From positions 4,216,001 through 4,280,000 of the forward strand of contig NZ_CP065958.1 of NCBI RefSeq assembly GCF_041270065.1: 64,000 bases of DNA. Direction: 5' to 3'. Origin of the DNA: Streptomyces fradiae. GTDB lineage: Bacteria; Actinomycetota; Actinomycetes; Streptomycetales; Streptomycetaceae. The position numbers and the translations under genes are program-made. Position 1 is the stretch's first letter. Every line of letters starts with the position of its first letter. Below, piece by piece: positions 25,871 to 39,186 of this stretch. Under the pieces are notes generated by a model. That model made no database searches and was not told the DNA's origin. It worked only from the letters and a program-made list of their open reading frames with translations.

Positions 25871-27160
25871 TCAGGCGGCGGCGGTCTCCTTCGCGGGCTG
25901 GTGCTGAGCCACCACCCGCGAGGGCCGGGCCGCCAGCGACGGCTGGTTCTGCACCGGCGTGAGCTGCCGGCCCAGCCGGACCGCGAGGAAGGTGATCCCG
26001 AGCGAGAACAGCACGAAGGTCAGGATGTACGGGCCGTGCAGCGCGGCCCCCATCGGGCCGCCGACCGCCGGGCCGACCGCGAGGGCCAGCTGCTTCACCA
26101 GGGCGAAGGCCGAGTTGTACGTACCGACCATCGACTCCGGCGCCAGATCGGCCACCAGCGGCGCGACCGTCGGCGACAGCATCGCCTCGCCGAGCCCGAA
26201 CAGCGCGTACGTGGAGACGAACGCCGCCGTCGCCATCGTCTGGCTGCCGTGCCCCAGGCCCGCGTACCCGGCGAACAGCCACGCCACGGTCCAGATCAGA
26301 CCGACGGCCGCGATCACCCGGGTGCGCTTGCGGCGCTCGACGAACTTCAGCACCAGGAACTGGGCGACCACGATGACGGCGGTGTTCGCCGCGAGGGCGA
26401 TGCCGAGCGCCGACGGGTCGATCCCGGCCGCCTCGGTGCCGTACGCCGCGAGACCCGACTCGAACTGCCCGTAGCAGGCGAAGAACAGCACGAAGCCGAG
26501 CACGCACAGCTGCACCATCGCCTTGTGGGCGAACAGTGCGCGGACCCCGCCGCCCCGGCCGGAGGCCGGACGGGCGGCCGGCAGGACCGCCGACTCCGGC
26601 ATCCGCACGGTCAGCACGATGCCCGCGAGCACCAGGAACATCGCCGCCTCGATCGAGAACAGCAGCAGGAAGCTGTCGGGCCGGCTGGCGTCCACCAGCT
26701 GGCCGCCGATCAGACCGCCGACACCCAGACCGAGGTTCTGCAGGAAGAACTGCATCGCGAACGACCGGGTCCGGCCCGCCGGCGTCGAGCTCCAGACGAT
26801 CATCGTCGCCAGGGCCGGCTGCATCACGGCCGTACCGGCACCCAGGAGCGCCGCGGCACCGATCGCCGCGGGCACGGACGCGGCCAGGCCCATCCCCACC
26901 GCGCCGAGCGCGGCGAGCAGCGAGGCCACGAGCAGTACGGGCACCGGCCCGCGCCGGTCGATCGCGCGCCCGCTGAAGGGGAGCACCAGGAGTGCGGCCA
27001 TGGCGAAGACGGCCAGTACGACACCCGCGGTGCTCGCGCCCAGATCCCGCACCTGAGCGACGTACACATAGAGGTACGGCACGGTGAAGCCGAGTCCGAA
27101 CGCGCTCAGCGCGCTGCCTGCCTGAATCCGGCGCATCGCTGCGCCCATCGCCTTGGTCAC
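25871..27160 (-). CDS. MFS transporter (drug-efflux type)
   Basis: A 429-aa, 12-TM major facilitator. The N-terminal half carries GFTVPYLYVYVAQVRDLG and the motif-A-like loop FSGRAIDRRGPVPVL; the C-terminal half holds FVSTYALFGLGEAMLSPTVAPLVADLAP. GTG 27160 is used; GTG 27166 or ATG 27145 are possible. It is divergent from a MarR regulator across a 130-bp region with shared repeats, so it is probably MarR-controlled efflux. The substrate is unknown. Confidence 0.87.
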   Translation of the reverse strand: MTKAMGAAMRRIQAGSALSAFGLGFTVPYLYVYVAQVRDLGASTAGVVLAVFAMAALLVLPFSGRAIDRRGPVPVLLVASLLAALGAVGMGLAASVPAAIGAAALLGAGTAVMQPALATMIVWSSTPAGRTRSFAMQFFLQNLGLGVGGLIGGQLVDASRPDSFLLLFSIEAAMFLVLAGIVLTVRMPESAVLPAARPASGRGGGVRALFAHKAMVQLCVLGFVLFFACYGQFESGLAAYGTEAAGIDPSALGIALAANTAVIVVAQFLVLKFVERRKRTRVIAAVGLIWTVAWLFAGYAGLGHGSQTMATAAFVSTYALFGLGEAMLSPTVAPLVADLAPESMVGTYNSAFALVKQLALAVGPAVGGPMGAALHGPYILTFVLFSLGITFLAVRLGRQLTPVQNQPSLAARPSRVVAQHQPAKETAAA

Positions 27161-27290
27161 ACTCACCCACTTCGGTCGCGGGTTCAGTGCTGTAGCCCTG
27201 AACCCTGAAGACTTCAATCCTAAAGTTCGATCCTTAACGATACACATAGAAGGACTTCAACGCCAACGAACCCCGTGGGATACTCGCCGC
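27161..27290. promoter_or_regulatory. Divergent MFS/MarR operator region
   Basis: AT-richer than the flanks. It holds the palindrome TGAAGACTTCA at 27206-27216 and a direct repeat of GACTTCAA at 27210-27217 and 27253-27260, plus the dyad-like TAAAGTTCGATCCTTAA between them. MarR proteins bind such short palindromes in divergent promoters, so these are the likely operator sites. Confidence 0.55.
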
Positions 27291-27857
27291 ATGTCCGACA
27301 CCACCGAGCAGTCCGGCGCCACGGGCCCCCAGGAACCGAGCCTCGACGAGCAGATCGCCGCCTATCAGCGCGAGTTCCGCGACCTCGACCCCCAGGTCGA
27401 GAAGGTCGTCTCCGCGCTGGGGCGGCTGAACCGCCGGATGAACGTGGCGTACGGCCGCCAGGTCGCCGACCTCGGCATCAGCAACGCCGAGTGGGAGGTC
27501 CTCAAGACCCTCGTCCTCTCCGGCGCCCCGTACCGCCTGGGCCCCGGCGAGCTCGCCAAGCGCCTCGGACTCACCCCGGCCGCCATGACCCACCGCATCG
27601 ACCGCATGGCCGGCGAGGGCCTGGTGACCCGCGACCGCGACGAGACCAACCGCGTGCGCGTGATCGTCGAGCTGACGGACGAGGGCCGCCAGAAGTGGTT
27701 GGACGCCATGCGCATGGCCACCGCCTTCGAGGAGGAGCTCCTCCAGGACCTCTCCACGGAGGAGCGCGGCGCCCTCGGCGAGATGCTGATCCGCCTGCTG
27801 CGCCGGGTGGAGCTCACTCAGCCCGACGCCGGCGGCCGGCTGACGGACCTGGACTAG
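27291..27857 (+). CDS. MarR-family transcriptional regulator
   Basis: A 188-aa regulator with a winged helix-turn-helix at about residues 75-135 (GISNAEWEVLKTLVLSGAPYRLGPGELAKRLGLTPAAMTHRIDRMAGEGLVTRDRDETNRVRVIVELT), including the DNA-contacting wing with D-x-R-R-like DRDETNRV. N- and C-terminal helices provide dimerisation. ATG 27291. It is probably a ligand-released repressor of itself and of the divergent MFS gene. Confidence 0.9.
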   Translation: MSDTTEQSGATGPQEPSLDEQIAAYQREFRDLDPQVEKVVSALGRLNRRMNVAYGRQVADLGISNAEWEVLKTLVLSGAPYRLGPGELAKRLGLTPAAMTHRIDRMAGEGLVTRDRDETNRVRVIVELTDEGRQKWLDAMRMATAFEEELLQDLSTEERGALGEMLIRLLRRVELTQPDAGGRLTDLD

Positions 27858-28500
27858 CGGACCCGGACGGGCCTCTGGGGGAGCCTTGACACGGCCCTCG
27901 GGGATGCGTAGTGTTCTCCGAGTTGTCACGGAGCCGGAACGGTTCTTCGACAGCCATCCCGCCGCAGTAGCGGCACCTCAACTCCGCACGATCTCCCCAC
28001 CGGGAAGAATTTCGGCATGCCGAAATTCATTTCGATTGACTCGATTAACGGGTCGCCCGGGAAATCCGCTAGAGTTCAGGACGTCGGAACGGCCCAACGG
28101 CCGGGAAGACAAACCCCGCTGACTGGGAATCAGACGCCGAAAGGATCTGATAGAGTCGGAACCGCCGGAAGGGCCCGGAACGACGAAAGTCGAAAAGGGA
28201 CCGGAAAGCACCGAGGAAATCGGATCGGAAAGATCTGATAGAGTCGGAAACGAAGGAAGCGCCCGGAGGAAAGCCCGCGAGGGTGAGTACAAAGGAAGCG
28301 TCCGCACCTTGAGAACTCAACAGCGTGCCAAAAATCAACGCCAGATTAGTTGATACCCCGTCCATCTTCGGATGGTCGAGGTTCCTTTGAAAAAGTCCTT
28401 CCGCGAGGAAGGCGCACAGCGAGGACGCTGTGAACAGTCGGCCACATTCCGGCATGACTGTTCCGCTCTCGTGTGTGTTGCACCGGATTACCGGTAAACA
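27858..28500 (+). promoter_or_regulatory. rRNA operon promoter and leader region
   Basis: About 640 bp without a gene, clearly AT-richer than the surroundings. Three TAGAGT hexamers act as candidate -10 boxes at 28070-28075, 28151-28156 and 28239-28244, spaced 81 and 88 bp. The last two lie inside an identical 18-bp block, GATCTGATAGAGTCGGAA, at 28144-28161 and 28232-28249. The -35 positions are poor matches, as in other streptomycete rrn promoters. TTGAGAACTCAACAG at about 28312 resembles an antitermination/processing leader, and ATCAAC/GTTGAT near 28335-28355 can form a stem. Confidence 0.7.
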
Positions 28501-28501
28501 T

Positions 28502-33433
<4,932 letters not shown>

Positions 33434-33435
33434 GT

Positions 33436-33453
33436 TGCTCGCGTCCACTGTGT
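33436..33453 (+). other. 23S processing stem, 3' arm
   Basis: TGCTCGCGTCCACTGTGT pairs without mismatch with 30289-30306. Confidence 0.8.
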
Positions 33454-33504
33454 TAGTTCTGAAGTAACGAACTCCCTATACCGGTTGAGTTCAACTTCAT
33501 AGTG

Positions 33505-33621
33505 TTTCGGTGGTCATAGCGTTAGGGAAACGCCCGGTTACATTCCGAACCCGGAAGCTAAGCCTTTCAGCGCCGATGGTACTGCAGGGGGGACCCTGTG
33601 GGAGAGTAGGACGCCGCCGAA
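33505..33621 (+). rRNA. rrf: 5S ribosomal RNA
   Basis: About 117 nt, beginning TTCGGTGGTCATAGCGT and ending ACGCCGCCGAA, which pairs with the 5' end. The conserved CCCGGTTACATTCCGAACCC loop and GGAGAGTAGG are present. Confidence 0.95.
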
Positions 33622-33634
33622 CAATCATTGTGGG

Positions 33635-33666
33635 AAAGCCCCGCACCTTATGGTGCGGGGCTTTTC
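33635..33666 (+). terminator. rRNA operon terminator
   Basis: AAAGCCCCGCACC (33635-33647), TTAT loop, GGTGCGGGGCTTT (33652-33664) and further Ts: a perfect 13-bp stem with a T-tail, 14 bp after 5S. It also lies just before the convergent response-regulator gene. Confidence 0.93.
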
Positions 33667-33677
33667 TGCGTTCAGGG

Positions 33678-34358
33678 TCAGGCCGCCGGCGTGACCAGGC
33701 CCGTGTCGTAGGCCAGGATCACCGCCTGGATGCGGTCGCGCGAAGAGGTCTTGGCGAGGATGCGGGTGATGTGGGTCTTCACCGTGGACTCGGCGAGGTG
33801 GAAGCGGGTGGCGATCTCCGTGTTCGTCCAGCCCTGGCCGACGACCGTGAGGATTTCGCGTTCGCGGTCGGTCAGTGCAGCCAGCCGCGGGTCGTCCTTC
33901 GGGGAGGGCAGGGGAGCGGGGGTCGCCGGCGCGGGCACGGGTCGGAGGTAGGTGGTCAGGAGGCGGTGGGTGAGCTTGGGGGACACCACCGCGTCGCCGC
34001 TCGCGACCGAGCGGATGCCCGTGAGGAGCTCCTCGGGCTGGGCGTCCTTCACCAGGAAGCCGCTCGCGCCGGCGCGCAGGCCGTCGTACGCGTACTCGTC
34101 GAGGTCGAAGGTGGTGACGATCAGGATCCGGGTGCGGGAGCCGGTGGCGGCGATGCGGCGGGTGGCCTCGATGCCGTCCAGGCCCGGCATGCGGATGTCC
34201 ATCAGGACCACGTCCGGGTGGTGGCGGTCGGCGAGGCGGACGGCCTCCGTGCCACTGCCGGCTTCGTCGACGACCGTCATGTCGTCCTGGCTTTCGAGCA
34301 GCATGCGGAAGCCGAGGCGCTGCATCGGCTGGTCGTCCGCGATCAGAACGGTCGTCAC
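33678..34358 (-). CDS. NarL/LuxR-type response regulator
   Basis: A 226-aa two-component regulator. Receiver domain residues 1-120 with acidic pair D8/D9, phospho-acceptor D54 (VLMDIRMPG) and a conserved KDA lysine. A linker of A/P repeats follows, then a LuxR-type HTH at about 155-215 (LTDREREILTVVGQGWTNTEIATRFHLAESTVKTH). ATG 34358 overlaps the kinase stop by 4 bp, so the two are translationally coupled. The target genes are not evident; the pair sits directly after the rRNA operon in convergent orientation. Confidence 0.93.
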   Translation of the reverse strand: MTTVLIADDQPMQRLGFRMLLESQDDMTVVDEAGSGTEAVRLADRHHPDVVLMDIRMPGLDGIEATRRIAATGSRTRILIVTTFDLDEYAYDGLRAGASGFLVKDAQPEELLTGIRSVASGDAVVSPKLTHRLLTTYLRPVPAPATPAPLPSPKDDPRLAALTDREREILTVVGQGWTNTEIATRFHLAESTVKTHITRILAKTSSRDRIQAVILAYDTGLVTPAA

Positions 34359-35620
34359 GAGGGGGAGTCCTCCAGAGGAAGTCGGAGACGTAGGCGCCAG
34401 CCGGCACCCTCGGGGAGGGGGCCGGACTCGAGTGTGCCGTCGTAGAGCGCCGCGCGCTCGCGCATTCCCGCCAGGCCCCGGCCCCGGCCCTGGCCGCGGC
34501 CCTGGCCCTGGAGCCGGGGACCCGGCGGCTCGGCGGCGGGCCCGCCCGTGTCGGTGACGACGAGGACGGTTCCCTCCGGCCCGTACGCCAGTGTCATCTC
34601 GGCCTTCGCGCCTTCGCCCGCGTGCTTCAGCGTGTTCGTCAGCGCCTCCTGTACCGCCCGATAGAGCGTCAGCTCGGCTCCTGGGGAGAGCGGATGAGCT
34701 CGGGCGGGGAGGGTCGCCTCGACGGGGAGGCCCGCCCTTCGTACGCCTTCGATCAGGGCCGGCAGGTCCGCGAGGCCGGGCTGGGGGCTCCGTACCGCCG
34801 ACTCGGTCTCCTCCTCGCGCAGGACGCCCAGCAGGCGGCGGAGTTCGGTGAGGGCCTGCCGGCTGGTGGTGGAGATGGCGTCGAGGGCCTGGGCGGCGCG
34901 TTCGGGGTTCTTGGCGGCGGCGTAGCGGCCGCCGTCGGCGAGCCCGGTGATGACGGAGAGGTTGTGGCCGATGATGTCGTGCATCTCGCGGGCGATGCGG
35001 GCGCGTTCGGCGGCGGCCGCGAGCCGCACCTCCTGTTCTCGTTCCTCCTTGCGGGAACGGACGGTGATGCCGAGCAGCGCGACGAGGAGGTAGCCCCAGA
35101 CGGCGGGGACGACGTGCAGGTCCCAGGTCTCGGCCTGGTGGCGGAAGGCACCGGTCAGCAGGGGTCCGAGCAGCAGGGCGGCGGCCCAGAGGAGGGCGCG
35201 GGGCGGGCGGCGGAGCGCGATGTGGAACAAGGGGAGGGCCTGGAGGTAGCCGGCCTGGAGGAAGGCGCCGGAGGCCTCGCTGACGAGGACCGGGACCGCC
35301 ATGACGGAGAGGACGGCGAGGGGGGACCGGCGGCGCCAGTGGACGGGGAGGACGACGGCGGTGCTGACCGTGGCCACCAGCCAGACGGGGACGGACGGGT
35401 CGCGGGCGGTGTTCCGCCAGCCGCCGGAGGCGTCCACGAGCGCGGTGACCAGGAGGACGGCGGTCACCAGGGCGTCCCAGACCCAGGGGCGGCGCGTGTC
35501 GAAGGCCTGGACCCGGGCGAGCAGCCGGCGTACGTAGCGGCTCGGTGCCGTCGTTCCTGTCGCGCCTGTCGCGCCTGTCGCCCCTGTCGCGCCTGGCGTC
35601 CGCGTCGTCCCCGTTGTCAC
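34355..35620 (-). CDS. Sensor histidine kinase (HisKA_3 family)
   Basis: A 421-aa membrane kinase. Four to six hydrophobic segments (about residues 45-200) precede the dimerisation helix AERARIAREMHDIIGHNLSVI with the phospho-acceptor His, and a HATPase domain (YRAVQEALTNTLKHAGEGAK, LVVTDTGGPA, GRGRGLAGMRERAALYDGT). This is the NarX/DesK-like group that partners LuxR-type regulators. The sensor region has no large extracellular loop, so a membrane or intramembrane signal is likely. The N-terminus carries a Gly-Ala-Thr repeat from a 9-bp tandem repeat. Confidence 0.92.
   Translation of the reverse strand: MTTGTTRTPGATGATGATGATGTTAPSRYVRRLLARVQAFDTRRPWVWDALVTAVLLVTALVDASGGWRNTARDPSVPVWLVATVSTAVVLPVHWRRRSPLAVLSVMAVPVLVSEASGAFLQAGYLQALPLFHIALRRPPRALLWAAALLLGPLLTGAFRHQAETWDLHVVPAVWGYLLVALLGITVRSRKEEREQEVRLAAAAERARIAREMHDIIGHNLSVITGLADGGRYAAAKNPERAAQALDAISTTSRQALTELRRLLGVLREEETESAVRSPQPGLADLPALIEGVRRAGLPVEATLPARAHPLSPGAELTLYRAVQEALTNTLKHAGEGAKAEMTLAYGPEGTVLVVTDTGGPAAEPPGPRLQGQGRGQGRGRGLAGMRERAALYDGTLESGPLPEGAGWRLRLRLPLEDSPS
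35554..35598. repeat. 9-bp tandem repeat in the kinase N-terminus
   Basis: Five units of a CGCCTGTCG-like 9-mer (two perfect, three with changes), in frame, encode the GAT/GATG repeat of the histidine kinase. Copy number is likely to vary between strains. Confidence 0.8.
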
Positions 35621-35731
35621 CCGGCCACGCTAGGCGGCGGGGCTCGGCGGCGTCGTCGTACCCAGGTACGACGAATCCCTGGATCAGGAACGCGCTTGTC
35701 AGCGGGGTGCGACGATGGCGAAGATCGCGGC

Positions 35732-36310
35732 ATGAACTATTCGATTCGCCCCGTCCGTGCCGACGAGTGGGAGAAGGTGCGCGAGCTGCGGCTCGCGGCG
35801 CTTCAGGACCCCGTCGCGCACCTCGCCTTCGTGGAGACGCACGAGACCGCCGTCGCCCAGCCCGATTCCTTCTGGCAGGGGCGGACGGCGAACGCGTCCG
35901 AGGACGGTGAGGGGCGGGTGCGGCAGTTCGTCGCCGAGACGCCGGACGGGCGCTGGATAGGTACGACCACGGTGCTCGTCGAGCGGCCGTCGGACGCGGA
36001 GCCGCTGTTCGGGGAGCCGGCGAAGGTCGACCAGACGCAGCTGGTGGGTGTGTACGTACGGCCGGAGGCGCGCGGCGGCGGCGTGATCGACGCCCTGTTC
36101 CGTACGGCCGTGGAGTGGTCCTGGGCGCTGCCCGAGCCGGCGGTCGAGCGGGTGCGGCTGTACGTGCACGAGGACAACGCGCGGGCCGGCGCCTTCTACC
36201 GGCGCTTCGGCTTCGTCCCGACGGGCGAGCGGATGGTGATGCCGGGCTCCGGGAGCGGATACGACCTGGAGTACGAGGTGTCCCGGCCGGGGCCGCAGCA
36301 GGCCGTCTAG
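35732..36310 (+). CDS. GNAT-family N-acetyltransferase
   Basis: A 192-aa acetyltransferase. IRPVRADEWEKVRELRLAALQDP is the N-terminal strand-helix; VGVYVRPEARGGGVIDALFRTAVEW is motif A with the acetyl-CoA pyrophosphate loop (R-G-G-G-V); LYVHEDNARAGAFYRRFGFVPTGE is motif B. The substrate is unknown. ATG 35732. The stop overlaps the convergent coupling-protein-like gene by 4 bp. Confidence 0.9.
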   Translation: MNYSIRPVRADEWEKVRELRLAALQDPVAHLAFVETHETAVAQPDSFWQGRTANASEDGEGRVRQFVAETPDGRWIGTTTVLVERPSDAEPLFGEPAKVDQTQLVGVYVRPEARGGGVIDALFRTAVEWSWALPEPAVERVRLYVHEDNARAGAFYRRFGFVPTGERMVMPGSGSGYDLEYEVSRPGPQQAV

Positions 36311-37758
36311 TGGTACGGGAGGGGCTCGGGCCAGCGGGCCCGGGCCTGCTCCTGGGAGCGCATCAGGGCGAGGGTCGGCAGGCCGAGTTCCCGTCCCGTG
36401 GCGACGAGTTCGGGGAGGCGGGGGATCGGCGCGACGGCCGCGACGTCGTCGAGGACGAGGGTCAGTGGTGGGTCGAGCCGACCGTCGGATGACCGTGCGG
36501 CCATGCGGCGGCCGTGCTCGACCACGCTTGCTGCGAGCGCGGTCAGGAGGGGCATCGCGCCCGGGTGGGTGCGCGGGTCCTCGATCGGTTCACCCACCAC
36601 GTAAAGGGTGCCCTGCTCGGCGACGAAAGATGCGAGCGTGAGCGAGTCTGTTCGATTCGGGGTGCAGGCCTGGCGGATGTGGATCGAGCCGAGGGCCGAG
36701 AGCGCCCGGGCCGTCAGTTCCTGCGCGGTGGCGCGGCGTTCGGGGTGCGCGGTGAGCGCGGATTCGAGGAGGCCGGCGTGGCCGGCGGCGGCCTTGGGGT
36801 GGGTGCGGAGGATCCGTACGGGCTCGTGGGCGTCGGTGCCCTGGGCCCAGCGGTGCACCTGCTTGAACGGCCGGCCGTCTATGGCGGCGGCGTGCAGCCA
36901 GCAGCGCATGAGCGTTTCGGCGGTGTCCGCCACGGCCGCGTCGAGCCGGGACTGCGGGCGTACGGGCGCGAGCAGCGCGGCGGCCCGGTCGCGGGCCTCC
37001 TGCGGGTCCTCGCACCCCTCGGCGGGGTTCCAGTGGAGCCGGGCGGGGGTGTCGCAGAGGTGGCCGGGGTCGTGGACGAGGACGGGTCCGAGCTTGCCGC
37101 GGGCGTCCTTGGTCTCGGCCCAGAGCGTCGGGTCGGAGGTCACGACGAGTACGGCGCCCTCGGCGTCCCGGATCGCCTGGGCGGCGGTGGGGCGGCGGGT
37201 GGCGGCGGGGCCGAAGACGATCCGGGGTTCGGACACGGGGGCCGGGGCGGCCGGGCCGTCGGGTGCCACGCGCTCCGGCGCCGGGTCCTCGGCGGGGCGG
37301 CGCGGGGGCGGGGGCTGGGTTGCGGCCGGGGGCGCGACGGGCTCGGCCCGCTCCGTACGGGCGGCGCGCTCCTCCTCGTACAAGGCCCCCTTCCCCGCCT
37401 TCCGGTTGGCGCGGACCGCGCGCCAGCGGGTGAGGGTGCCGAGGACGAAGACGGTGAGGACGGTCAGGACCATCGCCTCGCCGATGACCAGGCCCCAGAA
37501 CAGGCCGTAGCCGGAGAGGGCGGCGGGCGGGGTGTCCGGCCAGGCGGCGGCGAGGTCGGTCGGGGCGCCCATCAGGGAGCGCAGGGCCAGGGGCGTACGG
37601 GTGAAGGTGACGCCCGGGGGCCAGGCGCCGTGGGAGAACAGGCCGGCCAGGCCGGTCGCCGTCCAGACCAGGACGGCGAGGCCGAGCAGGAGGGCGAGCA
37701 GCCCGACGACGAATCCGTCGGGGATGCCGCCGCCCGACTGCTTGCGCTCCTGCTGCAT
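36307..37758 (-). CDS. VirD4/TraG-like coupling-protein homologue
   Basis: A 483-aa membrane ATPase-like protein, last gene of the secretion-like operon. Two N-terminal TM segments (about 15-38 and 82-106) lead to a cytoplasmic domain with TraG/TraD features: VLVHDPGHLCDTPARLHWNP in place of the usual VIDPKGE, a helical all-alpha-like part, and a Walker-B-like LTLVLDDVAAVAPIPRLPELVATGRELGLPTLALMRSQEQ. A canonical GxxxxGKS P-loop is not visible, so ATPase activity is doubtful; it may act as a structural docking subunit. It starts 1 bp after the VirB4-like stop. Confidence 0.75.
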   Translation of the reverse strand: MQQERKQSGGGIPDGFVVGLLALLLGLAVLVWTATGLAGLFSHGAWPPGVTFTRTPLALRSLMGAPTDLAAAWPDTPPAALSGYGLFWGLVIGEAMVLTVLTVFVLGTLTRWRAVRANRKAGKGALYEEERAARTERAEPVAPPAATQPPPPRRPAEDPAPERVAPDGPAAPAPVSEPRIVFGPAATRRPTAAQAIRDAEGAVLVVTSDPTLWAETKDARGKLGPVLVHDPGHLCDTPARLHWNPAEGCEDPQEARDRAAALLAPVRPQSRLDAAVADTAETLMRCWLHAAAIDGRPFKQVHRWAQGTDAHEPVRILRTHPKAAAGHAGLLESALTAHPERRATAQELTARALSALGSIHIRQACTPNRTDSLTLASFVAEQGTLYVVGEPIEDPRTHPGAMPLLTALAASVVEHGRRMAARSSDGRLDPPLTLVLDDVAAVAPIPRLPELVATGRELGLPTLALMRSQEQARARWPEPLPYH

Positions 37759-37759
37759 C

Positions 37760-39166
37760 TCACGCCACCGTGGACTGGGACGAGTCGTTCATCTGTGCGT
37801 TCATCTGCTGCTCGACGAGGATCGCGCGCTGTTCCGTCTCCCACTCCAGCTCCGGGTCCGCCGGGGAGGACTCGGTCATGGCGCGGTCGGTGTAGACGAG
37901 CGGGCGTTCCTTCTCGGTGATGAGGTGTTTGACCACCTGGACGTTGCCGTTGACGTCCCAGACGGCGATGCCTGGGGTGAGCGTCGGGATGATCTCCACG
38001 GCCCAGCGGGGCAGGCCGAGGACGCGGCCGGTGTTGCGTGCCTCGTCGGCCTTCTGCGCATAAATCGTGCGTGTGGAGGCCATTTTGAGGATCGCCGCGG
38101 CCTCCTTGGCCGCCGCTCCGTCGACGACGTCGGAGAGGTGGTGGACGACGGCGACGAAGGACAGGCCGAGGCGGCGGCCGAACTTGAGCAGGCGCTGGAA
38201 CAGCTGGGCCACGAAGGGGCTGTTGATGATGTGCCAGGCCTCCTCGACGAGGAAGATGCGCTTCTTCCGGTCGGGGCGGATCCAGGTGTGTTCCAGCCAG
38301 ACGCCGACGATCGCCATGAGAATGGGCATGGCGATGGAGTTGCGGTCGATGTGGGAGAGGTCGAAGACGATGAGCGGGGCGTCGAGGTCGATGCCGACCG
38401 TCGTGGGGCCGTCGAACATGCCGCGGAGGTCGCCGTCGACCAGGCGGTCGAGGACGAGCGCGACGTCGAGGCCCCAGGCCCGTACATCGTCTATGTCGAC
38501 GTTCATGGCCTCGGCCGACTCCGCCTCCGGGTGGCGGAGTTGCTCGACGATGTCGGTGAGGATCGGCTGGCGGTCGGTGATGTGCTCGTTGACGTGGGCG
38601 TGGGCGACCTTGAGCGCGAAGCCGGAGCGCTCGTCGAGGCCGTGGCCCATCGCCACCTCGATGATGGTGCGGAGCAGCGCGAGCTGGCCGGTGGTGGTGA
38701 TGGACGGGTCGAGCGGGTTGAGGCGGATGCCGTCGTCGTTGGCGACCATCGGGTCGAGCCGGATGGGAGTTATCCCCAGCTCCTGCGCGATGAGGTTCCA
38801 TTCGCCGACGCCGTCCTCGCCCTGGGCGTCGAGGACGACGACCTGGCGGTCGCGGAAGCGGAGCTGGCGCAGCACGTAGGTCTTCTCGAGCGCCGACTTG
38901 CCGTTTCCGGACTCGCCGAGGACCAGCCAGTGGGGGGCCGGGAGCTGCTGGCCGTACAGCTGGAAGGGGTCGTAGATGTACCCCTTGCCGCTGTAGACCT
39001 CGCGGCCGATGATCACGCCGGAGTCGCCGAGGCCGGGGGCCGCGGTCGGTAGGTAGACGGCCTGGGCCTGGCCCGTGGAGGTGCGTACGGGCAGGCGGGT
39101 CGTCTCGACCTTGCCGAAGAGGAAGGAGGTGAAGGCTTCGGTGAGGACGGACAGCGGATCTCGCAT
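37760..39166 (-). CDS. VirB4-like secretion ATPase (C-terminal core)
   Basis: A 468-aa RecA-fold ATPase with Walker A GESGNGKSA (about residues 82-90), then VVVLDAQGEDG, and Walker B RIFLVEEAWHI. The arrangement is that of the C-terminal motor half of VirB4/TrbE/ConE proteins; the usual 300-residue N-terminal half is missing and appears to be supplied by the gene upstream. ATG 39166 follows AAGGGG at 9-bp spacing. It is expected to power substrate or pilin movement at the membrane. Confidence 0.85.
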   Translation of the reverse strand: MRDPLSVLTEAFTSFLFGKVETTRLPVRTSTGQAQAVYLPTAAPGLGDSGVIIGREVYSGKGYIYDPFQLYGQQLPAPHWLVLGESGNGKSALEKTYVLRQLRFRDRQVVVLDAQGEDGVGEWNLIAQELGITPIRLDPMVANDDGIRLNPLDPSITTTGQLALLRTIIEVAMGHGLDERSGFALKVAHAHVNEHITDRQPILTDIVEQLRHPEAESAEAMNVDIDDVRAWGLDVALVLDRLVDGDLRGMFDGPTTVGIDLDAPLIVFDLSHIDRNSIAMPILMAIVGVWLEHTWIRPDRKKRIFLVEEAWHIINSPFVAQLFQRLLKFGRRLGLSFVAVVHHLSDVVDGAAAKEAAAILKMASTRTIYAQKADEARNTGRVLGLPRWAVEIIPTLTPGIAVWDVNGNVQVVKHLITEKERPLVYTDRAMTESSPADPELEWETEQRAILVEQQMNAQMNDSSQSTVA

Positions 39167-39186
39167 CGGTCTGTGCCCCTTCGGCC

